64,000 nt of DNA from Dechloromonas sp. CZR5 (GCF_008711155.1 NZ_VUYQ01000004.1:147627-211626); one strand, 5' to 3'. Positions 16,789 to 26,992 are shown, counted from the first letter of the stretch. Translations and numbers: made by a program. Notes: generated from the sequence alone by a model not told the origin.

Positions 16789-18336
16789 CTATCTGAGAAT
16801 TTGGTGAAGGGTTTTGCGTTGTTCGACGATGGCCAGGACTTTGGCCAGGGTCTTGCTGAAATATTCAGTTTCCGGGCCGAGCGCCCAAGCGTCGCTGAGC
16901 GCGGCGAAGTTGGTCGGCGGGATGAGACAGACGAAGTCGGGCAGGACCTGACAGATTTCGTAAACGCCCCTGCCGATAGAGGCCGGCTGGCTTGCCAGAC
17001 GGCGGATTTCGGCCAGGATGCGGTCGGCAAAATCCGGCGAGGGCGCTGCTTGCCGCTCCGAGAATTCAGCGAGCAGTCGCGCCAGCAGCAAGCCGCGCGT
17101 ATGGTTTTGCAACTTGTCGTTCAAGATGGCCAGCCAGTGCCGTTCGCTTTCGTGCGCCGGCAGCAGGGCGAGCAGTTCGAAGATGTCGATCTGCAGTCCC
17201 CACGAGCCGCTGTGGGTGATGAATTCGCTGCTCCAGTCCGTCATCGGTTGGCGCAGCAAAGCTTCATGCCAGGCGCGCAGGATGGCCTCGCTCCAGTCGG
17301 TTCCGCGAACCCATCCGATCAGTTCGGCCGGCGTCAGGCCGGTACTTTTCTGCCACCAGTCGAGCGGCAGATGGCGCGCGATCTGGTAGAGCCACCAGGC
17401 TCGCTCGCCCAGGCTTTCGTTCTTGGCCCGGTTTTCCTCCAGCCCATCTTTCTTCCAGTCGGCGGCGAAGGCTGCCGGCGCTTCCAGGGTGCGCACGGTG
17501 CGAAAGAGTTTGCGCTCCTGGCCGATGCAGGCCGCCATCCGCTGCGCCATGCGCTGGCCATAGCGACTCTCCGGCAAGGTCGCCAGCAGGCCGCCGGCGC
17601 GCTGGCGAACCTCCTTGCTGCGGTCGCCAAGCAGGCTTTCGAGAAAATCCTCGTCGGCCGGCCCGAGGCGGATACGCATCGCGTCCAGCAGACTGACCCG
17701 TTCGCGCGCCTCGATTTGCGAAAACCCTTCCTGCAGCAGTTGGCGCGCCTGCTCGGGATCGTTTCGCCGCAACGATTCGAGTAGCTGCTTGCGTTGTTCC
17801 TGGCTACCGTGCTCCCACTGCTCAAGGTCGATGTCGGGCGCGTTGGCGCCGATGGCGTAGGACCAGTCAGGGTTGAGGGCGGCGAGCCAACCGCCGCGCT
17901 GGCCGAGCACGGGAAAGAGGGTCGGGCGCAGGTCGCGGTTTTTACCGCCCAGGGTTAGGGCGGGGACGAGCAGCGCCGGGGGTAGGCAGTATCCGCAACT
18001 TGCCAGGCGCTGCATGGCTTCACGGCGCAAGCCATCGGGGCCGTCGATAAGAATCTGCTGCAGCGTCGCCAGCAGTTGCGGGTCGTCCGGCGTCCTCGTT
18101 TGTTCTGTCGGGCAGGCGGGTGGTGCTGGTGTTTCGGAGCTGGCCGGGGCGTAGCCGGCTGCCGCGCAGATGGCCAGGCTGCCGGCCTGGCGCAAGAGCA
18201 TACTTTCCTGGTCGCCGCCCTGCCGGGCCAAGGCCTGGAGAAAGGCGCCGAGTTCGCCGCTGCCTTCCAATGGGGGCGGCGGCCGTCGTTCGCAGCCGAG
18301 CAGGAGTTGGGAGGACAGTTCGTGCAAGAGTTTCAT
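16789..18336 (-). CDS. DUF5691 family protein
   Basis: 515 residues from MKLLHELSSQLLLGCERR. The start overlaps the SWIM gene stop by four bases. It is helical and Leu/Arg/Trp-rich throughout, with repeat-like segments (EQWEHGSQEQRKQLLESLRR; LLGDRSKEVRQRAGGLLATL) that look like HEAT-type helical repeats. The C-terminal WALGPETEYFSKTLAKVLAI is a conserved-looking end. DUF5691 proteins are found next to SWIM, DUF5682 and MoxR/VWA genes in many bacteria. It probably acts as a scaffold; this is inference. Confidence 0.85.
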   Translation of the reverse strand: MKLLHELSSQLLLGCERRPPPPLEGSGELGAFLQALARQGGDQESMLLRQAGSLAICAAAGYAPASSETPAPPACPTEQTRTPDDPQLLATLQQILIDGPDGLRREAMQRLASCGYCLPPALLVPALTLGGKNRDLRPTLFPVLGQRGGWLAALNPDWSYAIGANAPDIDLEQWEHGSQEQRKQLLESLRRNDPEQARQLLQEGFSQIEARERVSLLDAMRIRLGPADEDFLESLLGDRSKEVRQRAGGLLATLPESRYGQRMAQRMAACIGQERKLFRTVRTLEAPAAFAADWKKDGLEENRAKNESLGERAWWLYQIARHLPLDWWQKSTGLTPAELIGWVRGTDWSEAILRAWHEALLRQPMTDWSSEFITHSGSWGLQIDIFELLALLPAHESERHWLAILNDKLQNHTRGLLLARLLAEFSERQAAPSPDFADRILAEIRRLASQPASIGRGVYEICQVLPDFVCLIPPTNFAALSDAWALGPETEYFSKTLAKVLAIVEQRKTLHQILR

Positions 18337-19661
18337 GTCTCCTCCATGCCCTTTTGCCAGAGAAGCTTTTCCTGCCAGGCGGCGAGGGGGTGCAGGGTGT
18401 CGTCTTGCCATTCCCCGAACAGGGTGAGAGGGCGGCCGCCACTAACCGCAAGGAGTTGCCAGCCATCCTCGTCACGCAGATGTAGTTTGAGTTGCCGGTT
18501 TTCCGGGTAGCGCAGCAACCAGCCGTGCGTATTGGCTTGCGGCACGCCGCCGTCAATCAACAGGGGTTGCGGCGATTGCCACGGGTTGGCGGCGACGGCT
18601 TCGGCCAATTCGGACAGTGCGCGATCAAGGGAAACACTAGGCGGCGTGCCGACGGGCAGCAAGCGGCTGTCGCCGGTTTCCAAGGCACGCAGCGGCCGGT
18701 TGCCGGGAAAGAAAGCCAGTTCGCCGTGCAGGCAACTGGCGGTCAGGTAGTTCTGTTCAAAACGCCGGCTACCGTGGGCGAAGTCGAGCAGCAGCGCCGG
18801 GCGTTGCGACTGTTGGCCGAGCAGCCAGACGCGGCGTGACCATAGATTGCCCTCTTCGTCGGTGCTTTGCCCGAGGACCAGCCAATCGTCGCGCAGCCGT
18901 TCACCGTCGGCCAGTACGTTGTCACGGTCGATGTTGATGCCGAGGGCGCTGCGGACATCCTGCTGGACGCCGGCGGGAAGGCTTTCGAGACGGCGGAAGG
19001 CATCGACCAGCAGGCGCAGTTGCCCGAGACCGCCCAGTACCTGGGCCGGCCAAGCTTCATCCCGGCCGACCCGGGCGGCGATCCGGCGCAGGCGAAAGGC
19101 CAGACCGGGGAGTTGGGCGTCGATCATGCGCCGGGCCAGGTCCTCCCAGATTGCCGCTTGTCCCGGCAATTGCGCCAGGCCCTGGCGCAGGCGGTCGCCG
19201 AGCCAGCGTTCCAGCTCTTCCAGTCCGCCGGCCATGCGTTGACGGCGGCTCTCCTCGCGCCGCGCTGCGGCTTGCGGATCGGGCGGGGCCTCACGTTTTT
19301 CGGCAACCCTGATTTCCTGCTTTTCCGCTCGCTGGCGGCGCGAGGCCAGCCATTCGGCGACCCAGGCCGGAGCTGGGGCCGCCGAGAAAATCGAGGCATC
19401 CTGCGCCAACAGAAGCAGCAGCGCCAAGCCATGTTTGCAGGGGAATTTGCGACTGGGACAACTGCAGCGGAAAGCAGGCCCCGATTTGTCCACCTGTACC
19501 TGGTAGGGCTTGCTGCCGCTACCCTGACATTCGCCCCAGACGGCATGCTCGTCATACTCCAGGCGCGGCCATTTGCCGGGCTGTACCAGGCCCTTGGCTG
19601 CCTTGGCCGAAGAGTCGTCGGGCGATAGTTGCAGGACTTCGCCCACGCTAAGCTGCATCAT
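18333..19661 (-). CDS. SWIM zinc-finger protein
   Basis: 442 residues, first gene of the five-gene operon. A SWIM finger (CxCx6CxH type) is clear at about residues 66-80: FRCSCPSRKFPCKHGLALLL. SWIM domains bind DNA or proteins. A charged segment follows (about 105-150: RRQRAEKQEIRVAEKREAPP), and the rest is a mixed domain with a C-terminal beta-rich part (QPLLIDGGVPQANTHGWLLR). Two in-frame ATG codons lie at the start; the first is used here. No strong ribosome site is visible. The 301-bp region upstream must hold its promoter. Confidence 0.88.
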   Translation of the reverse strand: MMQLSVGEVLQLSPDDSSAKAAKGLVQPGKWPRLEYDEHAVWGECQGSGSKPYQVQVDKSGPAFRCSCPSRKFPCKHGLALLLLLAQDASIFSAAPAPAWVAEWLASRRQRAEKQEIRVAEKREAPPDPQAAARREESRRQRMAGGLEELERWLGDRLRQGLAQLPGQAAIWEDLARRMIDAQLPGLAFRLRRIAARVGRDEAWPAQVLGGLGQLRLLVDAFRRLESLPAGVQQDVRSALGINIDRDNVLADGERLRDDWLVLGQSTDEEGNLWSRRVWLLGQQSQRPALLLDFAHGSRRFEQNYLTASCLHGELAFFPGNRPLRALETGDSRLLPVGTPPSVSLDRALSELAEAVAANPWQSPQPLLIDGGVPQANTHGWLLRYPENRQLKLHLRDEDGWQLLAVSGGRPLTLFGEWQDDTLHPLAAWQEKLLWQKGMEET

Positions 19662-19962
19662 CGAATTCTCGTTGTTCTGGAGAACTGGAATTCTAGGCGT
19701 TTGGCATGGCGTGCGGCAATGACCTTCTTGCGGTATGGCGCGTGCCGATCAGGGGACGCTGTATCAGGCAAGGTCTGCCGCTTATTTTGCCGCGTGAAGA
19801 TGTCTTCAGGTGTCTGCCGCGAATAATTTGCGATTGCCCGGCTTGCTCTGTGCCTTGGCGCAAGGGTGTTGCTTGATCAGATGGCGAGCTATCGCAAGTA
19901 TCGGGAAGCGTTGCCGTTTCGGGTAAAATACGTTTTTTTTCCGCAGTTTGGCCTTGTCCATC
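19662..19962. other. Divergent intergenic region between SWIM gene and purM
   Basis: 301 bp with no convincing gene on either strand. Near purM it contains GGGTAAAATACG (19921-19932), a TAAAAT-type -10 placed 34 bases before the purM ATG, followed by a T8 run. The equivalent word TAAAATCGCG is seen before the DedA gene and the TonB receptor, so it is likely a promoter element. No purR-like box was recognised. Confidence 0.4.
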
Positions 19963-21003
19963 ATGACCCAGAATACCTCCCTCTCCTACCGCGATGCCGG
20001 CGTCGATATCGATGCCGGCGACGCTCTCGTCGACCGTATCAAGCCCCTGGCCAAGAAGACCCTGCGCGACGGCGTGCTGGGCGGTATCGGCGGCTTCGGC
20101 GCGCTGTTCGAAGTGCCTAAGCGCTACAAGGAGCCGGTGCTGGTTTCCGGTACCGATGGCGTCGGCACCAAGCTCAAGCTGGCCTTCGAGCTGAACCGCC
20201 ACGACACGGTCGGCCAGGATCTGGTCGCCATGAGCGTCAACGATATCCTGGTGCTCGGCGCCGAGTCGCTGTTCTTCCTCGATTACTTCGCCTGCGGCAA
20301 GCTGGATGTGGACACCGCAGCTGCCGTGGTCGGCGGCATCGCCAAGGGCTGCGAACTGGCCGGCTGCGCGCTGATCGGCGGCGAAACCGCCGAAATGCCG
20401 GGCATGTACCCGGCCGGCGAATACGACCTGGCCGGCTTCGCCGTCGGTGTCGTCGAAAAGTCCAAGGCCATCGACGGCAAGAGCATCCAGCCGGGCGACG
20501 TCGTCCTCGGCCTGGCTTCCTCCGGCGCCCACTCCAACGGCTACTCGCTGGTGCGCAAGATCATCGAGCGTTCCAACCCGGACATGAATGCCCCGTTCGA
20601 CGGCGACCGTTCGCTGGCCGACGTGGTCATGGCGCCGACCCGCATCTACGTCAAGCAGGTGCTGGCCACCATGGAAAAGGTCGCCATCAAGGGCATGGCC
20701 CACATCACCGGCGGTGGCCTGCTTGAAAACGTGCCGCGCGTGCTGCCGGAAAACACCGTTGCCGAAATCCAGAAGGCCGCCTGGCCGCGTCCGAAGCTGT
20801 TCGACTGGATGCAGAAGGAAGGCAACGTGGACGAGAAGGAAATGCACCGGACCTTCAACTGCGGCATCGGTTTGGTCATCGTTGTTGCTGCCGCCGATGC
20901 GAATGCCGCCATGGCCGAACTGAAGGCGCAGGGCGAAGCGGTGTACAACATCGGCGTCATTCGGGCCCGCCAGGGTGACGAAGCGCAGACCGTGGTGGTC
21001 TGA
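19963..21003 (+). CDS. purM: Phosphoribosylformylglycinamidine cyclo-ligase (AIR synthetase)
   Basis: 346 residues beginning [20 protein letters not shown]. Catalyses ATP-dependent ring closure of FGAM to aminoimidazole ribonucleotide, step 5 of purine synthesis. Signature segments: [45 protein letters not shown] and [20 protein letters not shown] five codons earlier is in frame, but the E. coli-like N-terminus supports the ATG. The ribosome site is weak. purN lies 7.3 kb downstream rather than adjacent. Confidence 0.97.
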   Translation: MTQNTSLSYRDAGVDIDAGDALVDRIKPLAKKTLRDGVLGGIGGFGALFEVPKRYKEPVLVSGTDGVGTKLKLAFELNRHDTVGQDLVAMSVNDILVLGAESLFFLDYFACGKLDVDTAAAVVGGIAKGCELAGCALIGGETAEMPGMYPAGEYDLAGFAVGVVEKSKAIDGKSIQPGDVVLGLASSGAHSNGYSLVRKIIERSNPDMNAPFDGDRSLADVVMAPTRIYVKQVLATMEKVAIKGMAHITGGGLLENVPRVLPENTVAEIQKAAWPRPKLFDWMQKEGNVDEKEMHRTFNCGIGLVIVVAAADANAAMAELKAQGEAVYNIGVIRARQGDEAQTVVV

Positions 21004-21604
21004 TATCACGCGGTGGGCCGCGGCAATCGCCTGCGGCCTGCTGTTGTGCCAAGCCCCGTCGACCGTCTGGGCGGCGGGCAAGAAGCAATCGGCCAAGCCG
21101 GCAGCAGCCCGGCAGGCCAAGAAGGCAGTACGCAAGCCGGCTGCCTTGCCGGCCGGCGATTTCGGGCCGGCCGACATTATCGACGACGACGGCCAGGGCT
21201 TGCGCGGTCAGGCCAGTTTCTACGGCAAGGCCTTTCAGGGGCGCAAGACCTCGACAGGCGAGCGCTTCGACCGCCGCGAATTCACCGCTGCCAGCAATCG
21301 TTTTCCCCTCGGCTCACGGGTTGCCGTGCGTCGGATCGACAACGACCGTTGCGCCATCGTCAAGATCAACGACCGTATGCATGCCCGCCACCGCAAGCGG
21401 GTGATCGACGTGTCGCATGGCGTAGCGGAATATCTGGGGATGCTGCGTGCCGGGGTCGTTTTCGTTCGGGTTGCGCCGGTCAGGCGCGATGGCTTGTTGG
21501 CGGAAGATGCCTGTCGCTCCGCTTTCGAACCCGATACCTCCTGTGTCGATTGCGACGAACCGGCGCAGCGCCTGCCGGATTTTCTCCCATTCACTTCCAA
21601 TTGA
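20975..21604 (+). CDS. rlpA: RlpA-like septal ring lytic transglycosylase
   Basis: 209 residues from a GTG start that overlaps purM by 29 bases; no other start codon lies in frame before the hydrophobic signal ([23 protein letters not shown]). A Lys/Ala-rich linker is followed by the double-psi beta-barrel domain (about 75-165): [51 protein letters not shown], with the expected catalytic Asp/His-type residues. It cleaves naked glycan strands at the septum. There is no C-terminal SPOR domain, unlike the long E. coli form; the tail has four Cys (ACRSAF, SCVDCD). The start codon is the least certain point. Confidence 0.82.
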   Translation: MTKRRPWWSDITRWAAAIACGLLLCQAPSTVWAAGKKQSAKPAAARQAKKAVRKPAALPAGDFGPADIIDDDGQGLRGQASFYGKAFQGRKTSTGERFDRREFTAASNRFPLGSRVAVRRIDNDRCAIVKINDRMHARHRKRVIDVSHGVAEYLGMLRAGVVFVRVAPVRRDGLLAEDACRSAFEPDTSCVDCDEPAQRLPDFLPFTSN

Positions 21605-21638
21605 TCGCCTGAGCCGTATTTTCAGATTGCATATTTCA

Positions 21639-21660
21639 ATTATGGCAAATGTGCCATAAT
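21639..21660. promoter_or_regulatory. 22-bp perfect palindrome upstream of response regulator
   Basis: ATTATGGCA and TGCCATAAT are perfect inverted arms separated by AATG, ending 25 bases before the ATG of the response regulator and 13 bases before its ribosome site. No T-run follows, so a terminator is unlikely. It has the form of a dimeric repressor/activator operator; the cognate factor is unknown. Confidence 0.6.
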
Positions 21661-21685
21661 GATGCCGGATTGTAAGGAGGGCGAG

Positions 21686-22813
21686 ATGGATACCGATTTG
21701 CGCGTATTTGTTGTCGACGACGACCCCTTGATGCTGGATGTGCTGAGTTCGACCCTGGCTGGCGTTTGTCGGGTGCAGACCTTCGCGTCGGCGGCGGCAT
21801 GCCTCGATGCGCTGTCGGTGTCGCGGCCGGATCTCTTCCTGCTCGATGTGACGATGCCGGTGATGGACGGTTTCGCCTTGTGTCGCCGCCTGAAGGACGA
21901 CTGGGAGACGCAGGATATCCCGGTCGTTTTCGTTTCCGCCAGCGATACGCTGGAAACGCGTCTGCTCTGTTACGAAGCGGGCGGCGAGGATTTTATCCAG
22001 AAGCCCTTCGAGTTAGCCGAATTGCTGAGCAAACTCCACGTCGCGGGCCGGATTCTTGCCGAGAAAAAGGCGCTGCGCGAGCAGGCGGGGTATGCCCAGC
22101 GGACGGCGATGACGGCCATGGTCAGCATGGGCGAACTGGGTGTCGTGCTGCAGTTTCTGAGCAAGTCGTTCGCCTGCGATTCGCTGGAGGAACTGGCGCT
22201 CGCCTTGCTCGAGACGATGCGCCAGTACGATTTGCAATCGGCACTCCAGATGCGCATGGGCGATGAGATGCTGACGCTCAGCGCCAACGGGCGCAACCTG
22301 CCGCTGGAGGTTTCGGTGCTCAATCATATCCGGGACAGCGGGCGGATTTTCCAGTTCAAGTCGCGCTGCGTATTCAACTACGGCGGCGTGACCTTGTTGG
22401 TCAACAACATGCCGATGGACGATCCGGACCGTTGTGGCCGTATCCGGGACAACGGCGCCTTGCTGGCGGAGGGCGCAGATGCTCGGTTGAAGGCCATCGA
22501 GACCGAGGTGCTCGCCAGCCGGCGGCGGGCCGGCATCGAGGATGCGCTGCCGAGACTGTACGGTACGCTGGACGGCGTGCAGAACAATTACCGGCGCAAT
22601 TGTTTTGAACTGACGCAGGTGATGATCGAGTTTCAGGAGACGCTGACCAAGGCGTTCATTCATCTCGGCTTGTTGGAACGCCAGGAAGAAATGATCAGTG
22701 CCATGGCCAACGAGTTCATGCTGCGTGTCGTCGGAACGCAGGATGCCTCGCTGGAAATCGTCGGTCAGCTCGAAGCCTTGGCAGACGACCTGAAGGTTCT
22801 GCTCAGGAACTGA
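21686..22813 (+). CDS. Response regulator with uncharacterised output domain
   Basis: 375 residues from [20 protein letters not shown], with an excellent AAGGAGG site (21674-21680). The receiver (about 1-125) has DDD, the acceptor Asp in [13 protein letters not shown], Ser in FVSASD and Lys in IQKPFELAE. The remaining 250 residues have no HTH, GGDEF, EAL or kinase motif; they look mostly helical ([20 protein letters not shown]; the C-terminal [20 protein letters not shown]). Related proteins are seen as stand-alone regulators in Betaproteobacteria, with unknown output. No partner kinase is adjacent. Its 3' end overlaps miaA convergently by 11 bp. Confidence 0.85.
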   Translation: MDTDLRVFVVDDDPLMLDVLSSTLAGVCRVQTFASAAACLDALSVSRPDLFLLDVTMPVMDGFALCRRLKDDWETQDIPVVFVSASDTLETRLLCYEAGGEDFIQKPFELAELLSKLHVAGRILAEKKALREQAGYAQRTAMTAMVSMGELGVVLQFLSKSFACDSLEELALALLETMRQYDLQSALQMRMGDEMLTLSANGRNLPLEVSVLNHIRDSGRIFQFKSRCVFNYGGVTLLVNNMPMDDPDRCGRIRDNGALLAEGADARLKAIETEVLASRRRAGIEDALPRLYGTLDGVQNNYRRNCFELTQVMIEFQETLTKAFIHLGLLERQEEMISAMANEFMLRVVGTQDASLEIVGQLEALADDLKVLLRN

Positions 22814-23747
22814 GGAAGGCGTCGGTACGCGCGGCGATCCGCTCGGGCATTGCCGGGTCGAGGCAGTCGAAGTGTTCCGCCTCGAAGGAGTTGGTCAGCC
22901 AGGTGATCTGCCGCTTGGCCAGCTGCCGGGTGGCAAAGATGCCACGGTCGCGCATTTCGCCTGCAGGCATCAGGCCATCCTGGGCTTCCCAGACCTGGCG
23001 ATAGCCGACGCAGCGCATCGAAGGCAGTCCGAGATCGAGCGTGTATTTTTCGCGCAGCCGGCGAACCTCTTCATCCAGTCCGGCGTGCAGCATGTCGTCG
23101 AAGCGCTGCGCGATGCGCTCGTGCAACACGGCGCGGTCAGAGGGTAGCAGGCCGATGGACAGAAATTCGTAGGGCGGCTTCTGGCTTTCGCTTTCGGCGA
23201 GCAGGTCCGACATCTTGCGGCCGCTCAGGGTGCAGATTTCCAGCGCGCGCTGCAGGCGCTGGCTGTCGGTCGGGTGCAGGCGGGCTGCTGTTTCCGGGTC
23301 GATGGCGGCAAGCCTGGCATGCATCGCCGGCCAGCCGTTGATCGCTGCTTCGGCGTCGATGGCGGCACGTAGCGCGGCGTCGGCCTGCGGCAGTTCGGCC
23401 AGTCCGAGAAGCAATGCCCGGAAGTAGAGCATGGTGCCGCCGACCAGCAGTGGAACCTTGCCGGCTGCAGTGGCTTCGGCCATCGCGGCGAGCGCGTCGT
23501 GGCGAAAACGGGCGGCCGAATAGCGCTCCTCCGGCGTGATCAGGTCGATCAGGCGATGGGGGTAGCGGGCCAGCGTCGCGCGGTCCGGCTTGGCCGTACC
23601 GACATCCATGTCGATGAAAACCTGCGCCGAGTCGACGCTGATCAATTCGACCGGAAAGCGGTCGGCCAGCGCCATCGAGACGGCAGTCTTGCCCGAGGCG
23701 GTCGGGCCCATGATCAGGATGGCAGGAGGATGGCGGCGGGCATTCAT
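22803..23747 (-). CDS. miaA: tRNA dimethylallyltransferase
   Basis: 314 residues from [20 protein letters not shown]. Adds a dimethylallyl group to N6 of A37 in tRNAs reading UNN codons. The P-loop GPTASGKT (residues 14-21), [37 protein letters not shown] and the [11 protein letters not shown] segment are all diagnostic. It lies 74 bp after mutL on the same strand, an order common in Proteobacteria (mutL-miaA). No hfq gene follows; instead a convergent response regulator overlaps the end. Confidence 0.97.
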   Translation of the reverse strand: MNARRHPPAILIMGPTASGKTAVSMALADRFPVELISVDSAQVFIDMDVGTAKPDRATLARYPHRLIDLITPEERYSAARFRHDALAAMAEATAAGKVPLLVGGTMLYFRALLLGLAELPQADAALRAAIDAEAAINGWPAMHARLAAIDPETAARLHPTDSQRLQRALEICTLSGRKMSDLLAESESQKPPYEFLSIGLLPSDRAVLHERIAQRFDDMLHAGLDEEVRRLREKYTLDLGLPSMRCVGYRQVWEAQDGLMPAGEMRDRGIFATRQLAKRQITWLTNSFEAEHFDCLDPAMPERIAARTDAFLSS

Positions 23748-23821
23748 GGCGGCGAATGTTAACACGCCGGGGTGCTCGGCCAGCTTTCCCGAGGACTCCC
23801 TTGGGCCGAGAACGGCGATGC

Positions 23822-25657
23822 CTACTGTCCGCGCAGGAAGAGCTTGTCGAGTTGGTCCAGCGTCAGTTCCGTCCAGGTGGGGCGGCCGTGGTTGCACTGG
23901 CCGGCTCGCTCGGTTTCCTTCATCTGGCGGAGCAGGGCGTTCATCTCCGGGATGGTGAGCTGGCGGCGGGCGCGTACGGCGCCATGGCAGGCCATGGTGG
24001 CGAGCAGTTCGTTGCGGTGGGCGGTGGCCAGCTGGGTGATGCCGTGTTCGCGCAACTCGCTGATCAGCGAGCGGGCAAGGGCCGCCGGATCGCCGGATTG
24101 CAGCAGGGCCGGCACGCTGCGCACGCCCAATTGGTTCGGACCGAGCGGAGCGATGTCGAAACCGAGATCGCGCAGGGCCTCGCCATGTTCCTCGACTGCG
24201 GCGATGTCGAGCGGATCGGCCGAGAATACGGCCGGAATCAGCAGGTTCTGGGTGGCGATCTGTCGGTTGTCGAACGCCGTCTTCAGCTTTTCGTAGAGGA
24301 TGCGCTCATGCGCGGCATGCATGTCGATCAGGATCAGGCCGCGGGCGTTCTGGGCGAGAACGTAAATACCGTGCAGCTGGGCCAGCGCATAGCCAAGCGG
24401 CGGCGCTTCCGGGCTGGCGGTTCCGGATGGTACGAACTGCGGCAGGGTATCCGGATGCGGGGGCGGGTTCTGGCTGATGTTTTGGGCGGCGCGGGCAAAG
24501 GCGAGGTAGGCAGCGGCAGCCGGCTCGGCGACACCGAGGCTGGCCTGGCGCGGCGCTTCGTTGGGCGGTTCGTAGGGCGGTGTCCAGGTCGGGCGCGAGG
24601 CGGCGCTTGACGAAGCATTCTCCTCGGCGGCGATGCCTTGTGCCGGGAGCGGGGGGCGCGGCGAGGTATCGGCCTGAACCGGCGCCGCCAGCGTGCGCTG
24701 GATGGCGTGGAAGACGAATTGATGCACGGCGCGCGAATCGCGGAAGCGGACTTCGGTCTTGGCGGGATGCACATTGACGTCGACCAGTGCCGGGTCGATG
24801 TTCACGAACAGGCAGACGGCCGGCTGGCGGCTGCCGTGCAGGACGTCGCGGTAGGCTTCGCGCAGGGCGTGGCCGATGATCTTGTCGCGCACGAAGCGGC
24901 CGTTGACGAAGACGTACTGGCCATCCTTGGCATCGGTGGCGCGAGTCGGATCGATGGCGAAGCCGGCCAGCGTCAGTGGGCCGGAAGCGGCTTCAATATG
25001 GCGGGCGGCGCCGATGAATTCCTCGCCGAGGATGTCGGCGATGCGCCGGCCGGGGTCGGCCGGGGCCAGCTGGAACAGACTGCGGCCGTTGTGCGTCAGG
25101 CTGATCGCGACATCGGGTCGGGTCAGTGCCAAGCGGCGCACGGCGTCGGCGCAATGGGCGAATTCGGTGCTTTCGGACTTCAGGAACTTGCGCCGGGCCG
25201 GGGTGTTGAAATACAGGTCACGCATCTCGACCACCGTGCCCGCCATCAGGGCCGCCGGTTCCGGTTCGGCGGCTGGCTCGCCACGCAGTTTCCAGGCATG
25301 GCTGGCGCCCCGTTCGCGGCTGGTCAGCGTCAGGCGGGCAACCGAGGCGACCGAAGCCAGGGCCTCGCCGCGAAAACCGAGGGTGCCGACCCGTTCGAGG
25401 TCGTCGAGACTGGTGATCTTGGAGGTTGCGTGGCGGGTCAGGGCCAGCGCCAGTTGCTCCTTGGCAATGCCGCAGCCATCGTCGGTAATGCGGATCAGCT
25501 TGACGCCGCCTTCCTCCAGGTGCACCTGGATGGCCTTGCTGCCGGCATCCAGACTGTTTTCGAGAAGCTCCTTGAGGACGGAAGCGGGTCTTTCGACCAC
25601 TTCGCCAGCGGCAATCTGGCTGATCAGGAGGTCGGGTAGGCGGGCGATGACGGGCAT
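23822..25657 (-). CDS. mutL: DNA mismatch repair protein MutL
   Basis: 611 residues from [24 protein letters not shown] ATPase with motifs [26 protein letters not shown] and [12 protein letters not shown] in the N-terminal 130 residues, then the transducer domain with [15 protein letters not shown] Pro/Ala-rich linker (about 340-415) precedes the C-terminal dimerisation domain ([18 protein letters not shown]). The DQHA(x)2E(x)4E endonuclease motif is replaced by [11 protein letters not shown]. The protein couples MutS recognition to downstream nicking. Upstream is the divergent solute-binding gene. Confidence 0.96.
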   Translation of the reverse strand: MPVIARLPDLLISQIAAGEVVERPASVLKELLENSLDAGSKAIQVHLEEGGVKLIRITDDGCGIAKEQLALALTRHATSKITSLDDLERVGTLGFRGEALASVASVARLTLTSRERGASHAWKLRGEPAAEPEPAALMAGTVVEMRDLYFNTPARRKFLKSESTEFAHCADAVRRLALTRPDVAISLTHNGRSLFQLAPADPGRRIADILGEEFIGAARHIEAASGPLTLAGFAIDPTRATDAKDGQYVFVNGRFVRDKIIGHALREAYRDVLHGSRQPAVCLFVNIDPALVDVNVHPAKTEVRFRDSRAVHQFVFHAIQRTLAAPVQADTSPRPPLPAQGIAAEENASSSAASRPTWTPPYEPPNEAPRQASLGVAEPAAAAYLAFARAAQNISQNPPPHPDTLPQFVPSGTASPEAPPLGYALAQLHGIYVLAQNARGLILIDMHAAHERILYEKLKTAFDNRQIATQNLLIPAVFSADPLDIAAVEEHGEALRDLGFDIAPLGPNQLGVRSVPALLQSGDPAALARSLISELREHGITQLATAHRNELLATMACHGAVRARRQLTIPEMNALLRQMKETERAGQCNHGRPTWTELTLDQLDKLFLRGQ

Positions 25658-25776
25658 CCGTGCATTATCCCAGAATCCCCGGTTCGACGGAGATGCGCCA
25701 CAGGGGAATTGGCCGTATGATCCAGCCCATCGGTCAATTGGAACGGCGCATGCAGGCCTGTTCAAGGGAGGCAACG

Positions 25777-26910
25777 GTGGCGATTAAACAGTGGGTTGGT
25801 CTTTTTTCTCTCCTGGCTATTCTGAGCAGCGGTTTGCGGGCAGAGCCCGGGGTGAGCGATACCGAGATTCTGATCGGCCAGTCGGCGGCGTTTTCGGGGC
25901 CCGCCGAGCAGTTGGGCAAGCAGATGGCCGCGGGGGCCAAGGTTTACTTCGATCACGTCAATCAAAACGGTGGTATTCACGGGCGGAAGATCCGCCTGCT
26001 GTCGCTCGACGACGGCTACGAGCCTGACCGGGCCAAGGCCAATACCCTGAAGCTGATCAATGCCGAGAAGGTCTTCGCGCTGTTCGGGTATGTGGGTACC
26101 CCAACCTCGTTGGCAGCCTTGCCGATCTTCACCGAGGAGAAGGTCCCGTTCTTTGGTGCGTTCACGGGGGCACAGGCCCTTCGCGAGCCGTTCAACCGTT
26201 ACATCTTCAATGTGCGTGCCGGCTATAACGAGGAAACCGAAGAGATCGTCAATCAGTTGCTGACCCTCTCGTTGAAGCGTATTGCCGTGTTCTACCAGAA
26301 CGACGCTTATGGCCAGGCGGGCTTGAAAGGGGTGACGGAAGCGCTGGCGCGGCGCAAATTGGCCCCCGTGGTCACGGGAACGGTCGAACGAAACTCGACC
26401 GACGTGGCTGCTGCCGTTAAAGCGATCGGCCCGGTAAAAGCCGATGCCGTGATCATGGTCAGTGCCTACAAGAGCGTCAGTGCTTTCGTCAAAGCCATGA
26501 AGCGTGAGGGGTTCAATACCCAGTTCCACAACGTTTCCTTCGTCGGCAGCATGGCCTTGGCCAAGGAACTCGGCGCCGACGGCAGTGGCGTGGCGGTCGC
26601 CCAGGTGATGCCGTTTCCGTGGCGAGGAACGCTCAGGATTGTTCGCGACTACCAGGAGATGATGAAGAAGGCCGGGAAGGACAACATCGATTTCGTCTCG
26701 CTGGAGGGCTATGTCGCAGCCCAGGTCCTGGTTGAGGGACTGCGCCGTACCGGAAAGGACCTGACGCGGGACAAGCTGATCAGCGGCCTTGAAAGCATGA
26801 GCAAAACGGATGTGGGCGGTTTTGCGATCAATTTCTCGAAAAGCAGCCACAATGCGTCGTCGTTTGTCGATTTGACGATCATCGGCAAGAACGGAAAGTT
26901 CTTTCGCTGA
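25777..26910 (+). CDS. ABC transporter substrate-binding protein, branched-chain amino-acid type
   Basis: 377 residues. A GTG start is chosen because AAGGGAGG (25764-25771) precedes it and the resulting N-terminus is a signal peptide (AIKQWVGLFSLLAILSSGLRA-EPG). Upstream ATG codons would add non-signal residues. Two-lobed Peripla_BP_6 fold: ILIGQSAAFSGPAEQLGKQM, INAEKVFALFGYVGTPTSLA, KRIAVFYQNDAYGQAG, ADAVIMVSAY. No permease or ATPase gene is nearby, so it is an orphan; it may deliver ligand to a distant Liv-type transporter or act in sensing. Divergent from mutL with 119 bp between starts. Confidence 0.88.
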   Translation: MAIKQWVGLFSLLAILSSGLRAEPGVSDTEILIGQSAAFSGPAEQLGKQMAAGAKVYFDHVNQNGGIHGRKIRLLSLDDGYEPDRAKANTLKLINAEKVFALFGYVGTPTSLAALPIFTEEKVPFFGAFTGAQALREPFNRYIFNVRAGYNEETEEIVNQLLTLSLKRIAVFYQNDAYGQAGLKGVTEALARRKLAPVVTGTVERNSTDVAAAVKAIGPVKADAVIMVSAYKSVSAFVKAMKREGFNTQFHNVSFVGSMALAKELGADGSGVAVAQVMPFPWRGTLRIVRDYQEMMKKAGKDNIDFVSLEGYVAAQVLVEGLRRTGKDLTRDKLISGLESMSKTDVGGFAINFSKSSHNASSFVDLTIIGKNGKFFR

Positions 26911-26954
26911 ACTTGCCCAGGTGTGAGGTGGCGACAGGTCGATAAAGTCGCCTT

Positions 26955-26982
26955 CGGGTAAAATCGCGGGACTTTTTACCCG
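26955..26982 (+). other. Inverted repeat in DedA leader
   Basis: CGGGTAAAA and TTTTACCCG form a perfect 9-bp inverted repeat with a 10-base loop just before the DedA ribosome site. The left arm contains TAAAAT, a likely -10. It could be an operator, or an RNA hairpin if transcription starts farther upstream. Confidence 0.45.
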
Positions 26983-26992
26983 GAGCAGATGC

